A DNA stretch of 64,000 nucleotides from an uncultured Bacteroidales bacterium (GTDB taxonomy: Bacteria > Bacteroidota > Bacteroidia > Bacteroidales > P3): positions 240,401-304,400 of the forward strand of contig CASEWE010000005.1 in the NCBI GenBank assembly GCA_949291555.1, given 5' to 3'. This document shows, in pieces, positions 26,590 through 36,190 of this stretch. The notes under the pieces are model-generated. The model had not been told where the DNA came from, did not search any database, and was given only the letters and a program-made list of their open reading frames with translations. Within the stretch, counting starts at the first letter, position 1, and each line of letters starts with the position of its first letter. Both the position numbers and the translations under genes were made by a program.

Positions 26590-28029
26590 ATGCACTGGAC
26601 CGAACGCGCGACGAAATTATTGAAAGACAGTCTTGAACCTGTTCCCTGTGAACTGAACGAAATCGACTGGAAAGGCGGGCTGTCGGACAAAACAGACCGA
26701 ATGGCCCAGCATATTTCGGCCTTTGCCAATCATCTATGTGGAGGCATACTCGTGTATGGAGTAAATGACGACGGCTCCTTGTTTTCCCTGTCTAAAGAAC
26801 AAATCGATGGGATTGTCAAAAAATTAGGGAATATCGCCCACAACAATCTTTCAAGCCATATTCAGATTGAGCATTCTGTTCAATGCTATGAAGGGTATAG
26901 CCTGCTGTTTGTTTATATCCCTGAAGAAGCGGAGAAGCCGGTACACTTAAGGGGAAAAGATATTTACGCATCCTATTACCGCTCAGGAGGACAGACCTTG
27001 AAAATGTCTCCCAAACAAGTACAGGCACTCATCGCTAAATCGCGAGGCTTTTCTTTTGAAGAAAGTTCCGCCCTCGATTCTTTGACACAAAAGCAGGTCC
27101 TTGAGTTGCTGGACTACCAAGCAGTGTTCCGCCTGCGTGACCGAAATTTGCCCAAGTCCCCAGATACCGTAATCTCTCTACTTAAAGAGATGGGGTATTG
27201 CTCGGAAACGAATGGCAGATGGAGCATAACAAACCTCGGAGCAATTTTGTTTGCTCGTTCCCTAAAGAATTTTCCATCCTTAAGTGGCCGTGAAGTTATC
27301 GTACGTAAATACGAAGGACAGAATAACAGGCAATTGCTGTTTGAACAACAAGGAGGTCTCGGCTATGCGGCAGGCTTTGAAGGCTTAATCGACCTTATCA
27401 TGCGCAATACGGGGAAAGAAGTTATAAATGTTACGCGCAGTGTTGAACCAACTTATCCCAATGTCTCCATTAGAGAGTTTGTAGCCAATGCCCTTATACA
27501 CCAGGATTTTGCTATTGAGGGTTCGCCCATAACCATCGAAATCTTCAGCAACCGTCTTGTGATCACGAATCCCGGTGCGCCCCTCAATAATATAGCGCGG
27601 CTGATCGACCTGCCGCCACGATCAAGAAACGAACGATTAGCGCAATCCATGCTCCTGCTTGGATTGTGCGAGCGGCGCGGAAGCGGAGTGGACAGAGCCA
27701 TTGAAGCCATAGAAAAGATGCTTCTTCCTCCGGTAAAATTCCAGTCTCTCGAGGATTACACCCGTGTATCTTTGTTTCCACAAAAACCGCTTGCACAAAT
27801 GACAAAACAAGAGAAAATCATGGCTTGCTACCAGCATGCCTGCTTGATGTTCGAAGACAACACTCCAATCAACAACCAGTCAATCCGGGAACGCTTTGGC
27901 CTGAACAAGAATCAATCTTCTGCGGCCTCACGTATCATTGCAGACACCCTGGAAGAGAAACTGATCAAACCTGCAGACGAAAACAGCGTGTCGAAAAAGT
28001 TCTCGACATACGTGCCCTTCTATGCATGA
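26590..28029 (+). CDS. AlbA_2 (Schlafen-type) ATP-binding protein inside the hsd operon
   Basis: 479 residues from the ATG at 26590; a GTG at 26569 overlapping hsdS is an alternative. The N-terminal AlbA_2 domain shows ELNEIDWKGG and AFANHLCGGILVYGV. A GHKL-like ATP-binding region follows (REFVANALIHQDF, NRLVITNPGAP, CERRGSGVDRAI), and the C-terminus looks like a winged helix. Proteins with this layout are often annotated as predicted transcriptional regulators or RecG-like ATP-binding proteins, and recur as extra genes in type I restriction loci. A role in controlling or backing up the restriction system is inference from position alone. Confidence 0.82.
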   Translation: MHWTERATKLLKDSLEPVPCELNEIDWKGGLSDKTDRMAQHISAFANHLCGGILVYGVNDDGSLFSLSKEQIDGIVKKLGNIAHNNLSSHIQIEHSVQCYEGYSLLFVYIPEEAEKPVHLRGKDIYASYYRSGGQTLKMSPKQVQALIAKSRGFSFEESSALDSLTQKQVLELLDYQAVFRLRDRNLPKSPDTVISLLKEMGYCSETNGRWSITNLGAILFARSLKNFPSLSGREVIVRKYEGQNNRQLLFEQQGGLGYAAGFEGLIDLIMRNTGKEVINVTRSVEPTYPNVSIREFVANALIHQDFAIEGSPITIEIFSNRLVITNPGAPLNNIARLIDLPPRSRNERLAQSMLLLGLCERRGSGVDRAIEAIEKMLLPPVKFQSLEDYTRVSLFPQKPLAQMTKQEKIMACYQHACLMFEDNTPINNQSIRERFGLNKNQSSAASRIIADTLEEKLIKPADENSVSKKFSTYVPFYA

Positions 28030-28126
28030 TCTTATTTTCAGCGAAAGTCCCAACGGACGACAACGCTCTGATATTTAATATATTCTTATTTGCACAGAAA
28101 ATCACGTCCCAATACAATGCTGAATC

Positions 28127-31100
28127 ATGACCGAACTCGAATTGCAAAGTGAATATGTAATGGGTTTCTTCTGTCGCCGTAGCGATGGACTTGGATTCCG
28201 TGAGGTGAAGAATAATGCCGTTACGCCCGATCTTTTCATACCGGCCGATTTAAAAGAGTTCTTGAAAGAAAATTCATATGCCGGCTGGAACAACCTGCTT
28301 CGGCGCAGCGAGTATGGCGGCGATGAGCAGAAGCTGCTCCGAGACATCATGGAGGACATCAAGCGCAAGATAGAGGCGAGCGCCAATGTGGCCATATTCT
28401 TGAACAGCACCACGAAAAACAAGCCTTATTCTTTCGAAGGCGAAACCCTAAAACTCTTGTATGTCAGCGGCACGGAACTTCGCGGAGACGAAGACTTCGA
28501 GAAGAATATCTTTTCCGCCGTGGAGGAAATGACGTATTCGTTCCACCATGAAGGGAAAAAAATCTTTACGTTCCGACCCGACCTGTCTTTCTTCTTAAAC
28601 GGCATATTCCTCGGATATGCCGAATTGAAGAGCAACTTCACCAACCAGACAGCAAGAAAAAACGGACGCGCCAAGGTGATTGCCGACTATCTGGAGGCTG
28701 TTTGGGAATATACCAAGATAGCCAATGGCAATGATTCGCAGCAATCGCTCCGCCGTTCCATGCTCCGGCCGTTCGAGAAATCCATCCACCTTGCCACGAC
28801 AGACATAAACAGCACATTCGTATTGCGCAATCCAGGCCAATTCTTTGACGAAGCCAAAAAGGGATTCCAAGAAAATCTGATCTCAATCTCCTCGTTCCGT
28901 CCGGTGGTCGAGAAAGAATTCAAATCCTTGCCGACTGTTTCGGGCGAAGAGGCCGACCCTCGCGCCAGATTCGAGGAGGCCATGCGTTCCCTCTATTCAA
29001 AAAAGATGATAGAGAAAGAGATCCTCTATTACAACTTCATGGCCTATACCTACAAAACCATCACCCTGACGGAAAACAAGCATAAGGTCCAGAAGAAAGA
29101 ATACAAGGACAAGACCGGCAGGTTGATATGTCCACGCCCGAAACAGAAATTCGGATGCGACCGCATCGTTGACCGCATTCAGGAATTTCTTGCCCATGAA
29201 GGCGAACCAAACTACTTCATCGAGAAACTTCGTGCCGAACTCACGGCAATGAACGCTCCACAAGACGTGATAGAACGGATTGTGGCAGAGCGTGACAGCT
29301 ATTGCAACAACAAATACGTCTATTCCCTTTTGCTGCAATATGCAGCAGGGTTCGGCAAAAGCAACATCATCGGGTGGACGGCCTTGCAACTCAAAGACAT
29401 GCGCCATAACGGGGCATGGGTTTACGACAAGATATTGCTTGTCGTTGACCGCCTGCAACTTCGCGACCAGCTCGACTCCATGATGCTCAACATGAACATC
29501 GACAAATCCATGTCCGCAGTAGCGACCGACCAGGATACTTTCGTCAAGGCGCTCAGCGACAACCGGCGCATCATCGTGGTCAACATACAGAAATTCTGGG
29601 AACTGAAAGCAGCGATTGCAAAAGCAGGTAAAGACTTCAAGAATCTGCGCGTGGCATTTTTAATCGATGAAGTTCACCGTTCCAATACCGATGACGTCCA
29701 CCAGGAAATGTTCTCGGCATTTGACGAACTCCAAGATATTTTTGACGAGGACGGAGGCCGTCTCACTCGCGGTTCGGTCAAAAAGAATCTTATCGTAGGC
29801 TTTACGGCTACGCCCAGCCCGCGAGTGCTTGCACGCTTCGGGGAGTTTCATCGTGGCGCCAATTTCAACCAATTGTGGAAGCCGTTCGATGCCTACACCA
29901 TGAAAGAGGCCATTGACGATGGATATATCCTCGACCCGACAAGGCACATCATTCCCGTCAACGCGAAAATGTACTTTACTATGCCGCCGGCTCTTTCCAA
30001 GGCGGTGAGGCAGGCTACCCAAGAAGGGAGTGAAGAGAAATTATCCATAGCCAAACGCAAGATTTATGAAAACCATGACCGCATACTGGCTATCTCCAAG
30101 TTCATCGTCGACCGCCTGCTTTCGCAAGTCTATGGAAAAATAAGAGGGACAGGCAAAGCCATGCTTGCCGTTAGTTCCATCCCGATTGCCATAGCGTATT
30201 GCAAAGCTATCCGGGACATGATGACCCAAAAAACAGCCAACGGGGCATTTGCAAAATACGCGGATGCACCTGTCGCCATTGTGTATTCCGACAATCAACA
30301 ATATGAAAGATGCGCCTCAATGAATGATGGCATGACAGAGGATAGGGTCATTGACAATTTCAAAGCTGCCAAGAATGGGATTATCATTGTCGTAGACAAA
30401 CTTCAGACCGGTTTCGACGAACCCAAACTCCATACGCTTTTCCTCGACAAGGAAATCCGCGGAATCAATGCCATCCAGACCATTTCGCGGGTCAACCGTA
30501 CCACGAAATACAAAGAGGAATGCCACATCGTGGATTTCTCGTTCCGGAATGTCAACATAAAAAACATCCGAGACGCTTTTGCCGAATTTTGCGGCATATC
30601 CATAACCGATTTCGACCCCATACGCGAAAAGACCATCATAGAAGCTATTCATCGCGGTTTACTGGCACAACCGATTTACACCAAATGGTTCGAACCCTAC
30701 CGTGATTCTTTAACAAACGAAAATACCAACACGGATCTCTGTCTTGAAATGGATGCCGATATGCAAACATGGATAAAAAGCATGATAGACGCCCATGACC
30801 GATACATCCAAGAAGCAGAGGTACGCGGCGAGACGGACAGGGATCAGTCCGATGATGCGGCCAAGGCACTGTACAAGTCCATCGGCAGATATAATTCCAC
30901 GCTTCTGCTTTTGCAAGGCATTATCGAGATTGATTCGAAATTCTCCGATGCAACATTCATGGATTTCTGGAAACGGTACTGCAATATCTATCGTTCCTTG
31001 TTTGAAAACCCGCATGCCCGCAGTACCATATCTGCCTATTACGATGACAGCATAGGCCTGCTTGTCAGCAAGGAAACAGCAGGGAAGCCAAGCCAGCAGC

Positions 31101-31504
31101 CTCCCCTGCCTCCCCCAAGCGGCCTTGCCGACATCTTCGAAAGGCTTGCCAGAATGAATGCAACGGAAGAAAAACGCGAACAGGAAATGCGCTTCTGGCT
31201 CGGCCAAAGAGATCAGCTTTTTACCTTTCTCCGTGAAAACGAAAACGGTAAATTCATGGCGATGCTACGCAGCCCGAATTTTTCCCGCGACGACATAGAA
31301 AAGACGTATAACACGCTCCTCCGGCAGTATTTTCGCCAAAAAGGTAACGACGCAATGTTCAAACAACTTGTCGAAGACAACAAGGAAATGTTTCTCGAAG
31401 CATTCAAAACGGACATGTCGCAGCAAAAAATGCCATCCGCCAAGCCCTATGAAACACCTGTCAACAATTACCCGCCAATGGCAGCCGAACCGCGCGAAGC
31501 GTAA
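28127..31504 (+). CDS. hsdR: Type I restriction enzyme endonuclease/translocase subunit HsdR
   Basis: 1125 residues. The N-terminal nuclease domain has the PD-(D/E)xK residues Asp152 (FRPDLSF) and Glu166/Lys168 (YAELKS). The SF2 motor follows: AAGFGKS with Lys411 as the P-loop, DEVH at 514-517, and GFTATPS. LQTGFDEPKLHTLF and TISRVNRTT are helicase motifs V and VI. The C-terminus has a helical region that should contact HsdM. It cuts unmodified DNA after ATP-driven translocation. It is intact, so the restriction arm looks functional; 97 bases separate it from the AlbA_2 gene, with no strong promoter seen. Confidence 0.95.
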   Translation: MTELELQSEYVMGFFCRRSDGLGFREVKNNAVTPDLFIPADLKEFLKENSYAGWNNLLRRSEYGGDEQKLLRDIMEDIKRKIEASANVAIFLNSTTKNKPYSFEGETLKLLYVSGTELRGDEDFEKNIFSAVEEMTYSFHHEGKKIFTFRPDLSFFLNGIFLGYAELKSNFTNQTARKNGRAKVIADYLEAVWEYTKIANGNDSQQSLRRSMLRPFEKSIHLATTDINSTFVLRNPGQFFDEAKKGFQENLISISSFRPVVEKEFKSLPTVSGEEADPRARFEEAMRSLYSKKMIEKEILYYNFMAYTYKTITLTENKHKVQKKEYKDKTGRLICPRPKQKFGCDRIVDRIQEFLAHEGEPNYFIEKLRAELTAMNAPQDVIERIVAERDSYCNNKYVYSLLLQYAAGFGKSNIIGWTALQLKDMRHNGAWVYDKILLVVDRLQLRDQLDSMMLNMNIDKSMSAVATDQDTFVKALSDNRRIIVVNIQKFWELKAAIAKAGKDFKNLRVAFLIDEVHRSNTDDVHQEMFSAFDELQDIFDEDGGRLTRGSVKKNLIVGFTATPSPRVLARFGEFHRGANFNQLWKPFDAYTMKEAIDDGYILDPTRHIIPVNAKMYFTMPPALSKAVRQATQEGSEEKLSIAKRKIYENHDRILAISKFIVDRLLSQVYGKIRGTGKAMLAVSSIPIAIAYCKAIRDMMTQKTANGAFAKYADAPVAIVYSDNQQYERCASMNDGMTEDRVIDNFKAAKNGIIIVVDKLQTGFDEPKLHTLFLDKEIRGINAIQTISRVNRTTKYKEECHIVDFSFRNVNIKNIRDAFAEFCGISITDFDPIREKTIIEAIHRGLLAQPIYTKWFEPYRDSLTNENTNTDLCLEMDADMQTWIKSMIDAHDRYIQEAEVRGETDRDQSDDAAKALYKSIGRYNSTLLLLQGIIEIDSKFSDATFMDFWKRYCNIYRSLFENPHARSTISAYYDDSIGLLVSKETAGKPSQQPPLPPPSGLADIFERLARMNATEEKREQEMRFWLGQRDQLFTFLRENENGKFMAMLRSPNFSRDDIEKTYNTLLRQYFRQKGNDAMFKQLVEDNKEMFLEAFKTDMSQQKMPSAKPYETPVNNYPPMAAEPREA

Positions 31505-31620
31505 CAACAGCCCGCTATACGAAAACGCTTGAGAAGCATTTAACGATTAGCCATAGCGGATATTCCCGTGCCGGACAATATTCCCCGGCCTTTGGTCCCG
31601 ACAAGTCGAAACCGCAAAAA

Positions 31621-33132
31621 TCACTCCTCCGGCAGGGGTTCCTCGTCATGCCCTGCCTCTTCGGGAGCATAACGGTTAGGATGCTCTTCCGGACGCCGGA
31701 ACGTGTAGGGGAAAGCGTTCACGTCCTGCGGATCGGCATCGTAAGTATACCGGCGATTGTTGCCCAACGGTATCGTCAAGCCGAACTGGATATTGGCATG
31801 GGCCTTCTTCAACGGTATGAACTGAGGGCTGAGCTGCAAGGGCGTGTAATTCGATGCGATGAAAAGGTTCAGCCCATGCGAGGGCGTAATGTTCAAGGCC
31901 CAGCCTATGCCCCTGTTCCCGCCGAAAAACGAATAGGCGATGGAAGCGGAGAACCAACGGCAAGGATGGATGTTCCCGATAAGGGTAAGGTCGCTTTCGG
32001 CGCGGGAAGAATAAAATACCGTCGTGTTCAGCAAGCCTACGCTGAAGCGGTTTCCCCAAAAGCCGTATTCGGCTCCGAAATTCAGGGTCGGCGTTACCAA
32101 CCGGCTCATGTTCCCCTCCGCATGGTCTTCCTGGAACTCGAACATCTGCATCAATCCATCGGTCAAAGCCCCGACTTCCTCGCTCACGTCCATATCCATC
32201 CCCACATCCTCGAAACCGCTGAATTCCACTTCCCCGTGGGCGGAATACTGCTGTATGTCTTGCTGCTTGTAGGAAAGGAATCCCATATCGAGCAAGGATG
32301 CGGAAAAACGCAGACCGGGCAGGAACGAAGGCCGGTATTCGGCTCCCAGGTCCAAAGCCGCCCCGTAGCCCGAAGGGGAAATGCTTCCGAACGAGAAAGC
32401 GGGGAAAGTGGCATCGGCGGGAAGTTCCGAATGAAGAAGCCGGCCGAAAACCCGCAAACTGGCATCGCTGCGGATCCGCCATACCTCATCGCTCAGGTAA
32501 ATATCCATCCGGTCCACCCGCATTTCCATCTGGGCCAAACCGACCAGGAACTTGAATTTCCCGCCCACCGTGAGTTCCGGGCTCAATTCCCGGGCATACC
32601 CGATGCCGATTTCCATATACGACTGGATCCCGACCATCAAGTCTTCGATCTGGTAATGGGAAGGATTGGAAGACATTTCCTTTTTCAGGAACTCGAAGAA
32701 GCCGTAAGGGATTCCCACCCGGAGCCCGGCTTTCACCTGGATGTCGAAATTCCAGAAGGATCGCCCCCAGAACCAGCCTGCCGAAAGGATGCTGGTGTTG
32801 AGGCTGACGTTCAAGGAATTATTCTTCTTGATGTTTTTCAGGAATGTCTCGGCCGGAACCTCCGGATGCATGAAGGTTCCCAAACTGCCATCGGCAAGCG
32901 GGTAAAGGAAATCGGCCAGACCCAGATTGCTGGCCGCGGTAAGGTTCAAATCCCCTAAAACCGGAATGCCCACATAGCCCGTCTGCGGCACGAAAGCCGG
33001 ATTGAACAGATGCCGGTACGCATATCCCGGCTGGAAATACTGGCTGCCTGCCGCCGGCATCTGGGCATGCAAGCTTCCTGCCGCCAAAAAGAGCAGCAGG
33101 ATCGAAAACGATTTTCCAACTGTCTTTATCAT
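31621..33132 (-). CDS. DUF5723-family outer-membrane protein (copy B)
   Basis: 503 residues from the ATG at 33132 (a TTG seven codons upstream is possible). The signal peptide ends near SLHAQ. The family opening is clear: HLFNPAFVPQTGYVGIPVLGD, here split over residues 40-60. Repeated amphipathic strands, ARELSPELTVGGKFKFL and a closing FGLTIPLG strand suggest a membrane beta-barrel. The last ~30 residues are an acidic, Pro-rich tail. It is 93 bases downstream of a lipoprotein gene in the same arrangement as copy A at 5114-8178. Function unknown; relation to PorP-like T9SS proteins is by fold pattern only. Confidence 0.82.
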   Translation of the reverse strand: MIKTVGKSFSILLLFLAAGSLHAQMPAAGSQYFQPGYAYRHLFNPAFVPQTGYVGIPVLGDLNLTAASNLGLADFLYPLADGSLGTFMHPEVPAETFLKNIKKNNSLNVSLNTSILSAGWFWGRSFWNFDIQVKAGLRVGIPYGFFEFLKKEMSSNPSHYQIEDLMVGIQSYMEIGIGYARELSPELTVGGKFKFLVGLAQMEMRVDRMDIYLSDEVWRIRSDASLRVFGRLLHSELPADATFPAFSFGSISPSGYGAALDLGAEYRPSFLPGLRFSASLLDMGFLSYKQQDIQQYSAHGEVEFSGFEDVGMDMDVSEEVGALTDGLMQMFEFQEDHAEGNMSRLVTPTLNFGAEYGFWGNRFSVGLLNTTVFYSSRAESDLTLIGNIHPCRWFSASIAYSFFGGNRGIGWALNITPSHGLNLFIASNYTPLQLSPQFIPLKKAHANIQFGLTIPLGNNRRYTYDADPQDVNAFPYTFRRPEEHPNRYAPEEAGHDEEPLPEE

Positions 33133-33225
33133 TTTCCTGTAATGCTTTTCCAAATCAAAACACGCCGCGTGGTTCCGGCGGAATGCTCGACCCCGCCGGC
33201 CGCATGGACAATGCTTCCAGAAGCC

Positions 33226-35016
33226 TTATTCCGGATCCGGTTCGCCGTCCTCCTGGTTCAAGTCCACGGTGAATCCGCCTTCCACGCGGGCTTTCAGCTT
33301 GGCCTGGATCGAGGAAAGGCTCGAAACCGGTATTCCCGCCGAAGCCTCGCTCGACTGCACCGAACAGCCTAACCGGAGGGACTTTACCTGCTTGCCTTCC
33401 AGCAAGCCTTCCAAATCGGAAAAGAGGAAAGAAACCGAAGAAACCTGCGGTTCCCCTTCCTTTTCGCAGGCCCGGATCAATTGCTCCCCGCTGGCCACGA
33501 CCGGGACGACAGCCCCGTTCTCGTCCAGCAAATCCAACCGGATGTGGATGTCCAACGGGAAACGATTGTCTATTTCGGCCAGGATTTCCATCTCCTTCCC
33601 TTCCACGAACGAAACGAAGTTATCGGGCAAACCCGAAAGCGTGTCTTCATAGGCTACGGCCAAATCGGATCCGAAAACCAAAGGAACCTCCGGCTGCACG
33701 CTGCCTTCAACGACCGGATCCCGGCCAAACGAATACTCATGCAACTGCGTGGTGTCCGAAACGGCATTCACAACCACGACCAAGCTGTCGGGAATGCGGC
33801 GCAAAAGGGAGGAAAGATCGGCTTCGCAGAAAATAGCGCCGTCCGGCATGCCGGACGCGTCTTTGGCTATCCAGAAAGAAAACCGGTGCATCTGCTCGGA
33901 AGAACCGCCCGGAATCCGGATCGCAACCTCTTCCCGGGCTGAAAAATCCCGCATTCCGTTGTAAACCGGCAACAATTCGAGGCTTCCGTTCATGGGGATT
34001 CCCAGATTGGTGGCCAAGTCGACCACGACACGGGGATTCTCCAAGTCGAGCACGGTCGACGAGGATTGCATGAGCGGCGGCAGCTGGCCGAAAGAAAGCG
34101 ACAAGTCCTGTTCGGGCATCTTGGCCGAAAAAACGCCTTGGATCCGCTCGGGCGCTATGTCGAGAGCCGCGCAGACCACCGAAGCCGCAAGTTCCTGTCC
34201 CTCCGGCAGCGTCCCTTCCCCGGAGGCGGCCGGAAGCTTTCCCCCATCGGCCAAGGGATTGAAGGAAATCGTGCCGGAAAGCTTTATCAACGCGGTGAAA
34301 TCGAGATTGTGGTCGACCAAGTCTATCAACGACAAATCCAAGCCTTCCAAAGGAAGTTCCACCGAAAAGCCGCCCGAAGCCGCATCGAATTCGGTGATGG
34401 CAATCTGATTCCCCGGCAAAAGCAAATCGCCGTTGAACAGGAATATATCGGGAAATTCAAGCATCAAATCCGGCTCCAAGGAAGAAAGATCGATGCCGGC
34501 AGGAATCGAAGAAAACCGCAAGTCGAAACTGAACCGGGTTCCACCGCCGAACTGCATGTTTTCCAATTCGACAACCACATCCGAAATATTCTCGAATTCA
34601 AAATCCAATCCGATTTCCTGATAGACCGAAGCCGTCATGCGGGCAGCCTTGGAGGCGCTTCCGGCAGAGACGAGGTTTACCGGGAAATCCTGGCGGGTTC
34701 CTACCGAATCCAGGACCAGATCTTCCAGCGGGACGCCCTCGATTTTTTCCGAAACGGAAATCGCCGCAGGCGAAAGGACGTAAATTCCCTGCGGATTGAC
34801 CGTCAATATCCCGGCAACGGCACTCTCTTTCAAAAGGGAATCGACCGTGAACGGGACGGTCGTTCCCAACGGAAGGTACAAACTGTCTCCTCCGAGCTGC
34901 ATCGTCGCATCGATCCCGCGATCCAGCCCGTACTCGTCCCTCCTGCAAGAAGAGGAAAGCAATACGACCATGGCCGCCAAAACAGGCATCCACGCCTGCC
35001 ATAAAGCCCTTTTCAT
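33226..35016 (-). CDS. Hypothetical beta-rich lipoprotein paired with DUF5723 copy B
   Basis: 596 residues with a lipoprotein signal (VVLLSSSC, Cys about residue 24). The mature part is acidic and beta-rich, with many hydrophobic-alternating stretches and several SLxPxL-type turns but no catalytic motif I recognise. It parallels the lipoprotein at 6592-8178 in size, place before a DUF5723 gene, an early PLGTTVPF/PLADTRLD stretch after the lipid Cys, and a late LDLLDENG/LDVRFLDLN strand. The pair may form an outer-membrane complex; that is inference from recurrence. Confidence 0.75.
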   Translation of the reverse strand: MKRALWQAWMPVLAAMVVLLSSSCRRDEYGLDRGIDATMQLGGDSLYLPLGTTVPFTVDSLLKESAVAGILTVNPQGIYVLSPAAISVSEKIEGVPLEDLVLDSVGTRQDFPVNLVSAGSASKAARMTASVYQEIGLDFEFENISDVVVELENMQFGGGTRFSFDLRFSSIPAGIDLSSLEPDLMLEFPDIFLFNGDLLLPGNQIAITEFDAASGGFSVELPLEGLDLSLIDLVDHNLDFTALIKLSGTISFNPLADGGKLPAASGEGTLPEGQELAASVVCAALDIAPERIQGVFSAKMPEQDLSLSFGQLPPLMQSSSTVLDLENPRVVVDLATNLGIPMNGSLELLPVYNGMRDFSAREEVAIRIPGGSSEQMHRFSFWIAKDASGMPDGAIFCEADLSSLLRRIPDSLVVVVNAVSDTTQLHEYSFGRDPVVEGSVQPEVPLVFGSDLAVAYEDTLSGLPDNFVSFVEGKEMEILAEIDNRFPLDIHIRLDLLDENGAVVPVVASGEQLIRACEKEGEPQVSSVSFLFSDLEGLLEGKQVKSLRLGCSVQSSEASAGIPVSSLSSIQAKLKARVEGGFTVDLNQEDGEPDPE

Positions 35017-35062
35017 GACCTGCGAATTTTACCTAAAGAGAAACAACAAAAAACAAGACAGA

Positions 35063-35086
35063 GCAGGAATGCAAACACATTCCTGC
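35063..35086. other. Perfect 9-bp hairpin in the lipoprotein leader
   Basis: GCAGGAATG (35063-35071) and CATTCCTGC (35078-35086) with a six-base loop. On the - strand it starts about where the transcript from the -7 box at 35094-35101 should begin, so it would cap the mRNA 5' end. Confidence 0.7.
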
Positions 35087-35093
35087 AACGCTG

Positions 35094-35101
35094 CAAAGTT
35101 A
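35094..35101 (-). promoter_or_regulatory. Candidate -7 box for lipoprotein-DUF5723 copy B
   Basis: TAACTTTG on the - strand, 78 bases before the ATG at 35016. No -33 match. Confidence 0.55.
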
Positions 35102-35235
35102 CGAAAATAAAAGAGAGCGGCCGCTGTCCAAGATGTCATCCCGATGTTTTTTATCCATTTTGCCCCATTCCGCTCGAAACCGGGGAAAAACGGAGATCGA
35201 ACCGGGCCGCATGGAGAAAAGCCCTCGCTTTCATG

Positions 35236-35270
35236 AAAAAAAAAAGCGGCCCGGATTTGCTCCGGACCGC
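35236..35270 (-). terminator. Intrinsic terminator of the thrS-rplS gene string
   Basis: A 10-bp stem with one mismatch (35246-35255 with 35261-35270), loop TTTGC, followed on the - strand by a run of ten T (complement of 35236-35245). It is 41 bases past the rplS stop. Confidence 0.85.
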
Positions 35271-35310
35271 CTGTGTGAATGAAAGCGTAAAGAAATGAAA
35301 ACAGATCCGT

Positions 35311-35664
35311 TTAATAACGGCGTTCCTTGATACGGGCTTTTTTCCCGGTGAGCTTGCGCAAGTAGAAGATACGCGCACGACGTACCACGCCGCGCTTGTT
35401 CACTTCCACCTTCTCGATGAACGGGGAATTTTCAGGAAAAATCCTCTCTACCCCCACATTTCCCGACATCTTGCGCACGGTGAAGGTAGCCGTGGTCCCG
35501 CTACCTGCACGCTGCAAGACAACGCCTTGGAATTGCTGGATACGCTCCTTGTTCCCTTCTTTGATCTTGTAACTTACGGTTATGGTGTCGCCCGCTTTGA
35601 AAGCAGGCAGCTCGTTGCACTTTGTGAGCGTGTCAACATATTGCATCAATGCCGGTTTACTCAT
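35311..35664 (-). CDS. rplS: 50S ribosomal protein bL19
   Basis: 117 residues, full length. Family blocks [40 protein letters not shown] and [20 protein letters not shown] are all present. bL19 sits at the 30S-50S interface. It follows rplT by 47 bases on the same strand and precedes a strong terminator, so it is probably the last gene of the translation operon. Confidence 0.97.
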   Translation of the reverse strand: MSKPALMQYVDTLTKCNELPAFKAGDTITVSYKIKEGNKERIQQFQGVVLQRAGSGTTATFTVRKMSGNVGVERIFPENSPFIEKVEVNKRGVVRRARIFYLRKLTGKKARIKERRY

Positions 35665-35711
35665 GGTTATATGGTGTTTTCAATTATCAATTCCGTTTAT
35701 TCGCTCCCTAC

Positions 35712-36056
35712 CTACTTCACGCTATCGACCACCGCCTTGAAAGCTTCGGGGTGGTTCATCGCCAAATCGGCCAGAACCTTGCGGTTCAATTCGATGTTTT
35801 TCTGATGGAGTTTTCCCATGAACGCGGAATACGACATTCCGTAAGGACGAATCCCGGCATTTATACGCACGATCCAAAGATTGCGGAAACTCCTTTTCTT
35901 GGCCTTGCGGTCACGATAGGCGTACAACAAACCTTTTTCAAGGGAGTTCTTGGCAACTGTCCACACATTCTTGCGGCGGCCGAACTGACCCTTGGTCATC
36001 TTCATGATCTTTTTCCGGCGGGCCCTCGCAGCCACGGCATTCACTGATCTTGGCAT
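35712..36056 (-). CDS. rplT: 50S ribosomal protein bL20
   Basis: 114 residues, full length ([47 protein letters not shown]). bL20 is an early 50S assembly protein, and in E. coli and B. subtilis it represses its own operon by binding an mRNA structure. The rpmI-rplT gap here contains an inverted repeat that could serve this purpose. Confidence 0.97.
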   Translation of the reverse strand: MPRSVNAVAARARRKKIMKMTKGQFGRRKNVWTVAKNSLEKGLLYAYRDRKAKKRSFRNLWIVRINAGIRPYGMSYSAFMGKLHQKNIELNRKVLADLAMNHPEAFKAVVDSVK

Positions 36057-36073
36057 CTTCTTCTTTTTTTTGG

Positions 36074-36112
36074 TATGAGCGCTTCCTTATTTCAGAAGAC
36101 TTTGTGCTCATA
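36074..36112 (-). promoter_or_regulatory. Inverted repeat just upstream of rplT
   Basis: TATGAGC (36074-36080) and GCTCATA (36106-36112) enclose a second short pair, CTTC (36082-36085) and GAAG (36095-36098). In the - strand mRNA this hairpin ends 18 bases before the rplT ATG. A role as a bL20 operator is inference. Confidence 0.45.
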
Positions 36113-36190
36113 ATCAATTAATAAATTCCCGGAGACATTCAATCTGCACACTTGCGCGCCCCAGGTTCGCGCATCTTGCGGCAAAACGGC

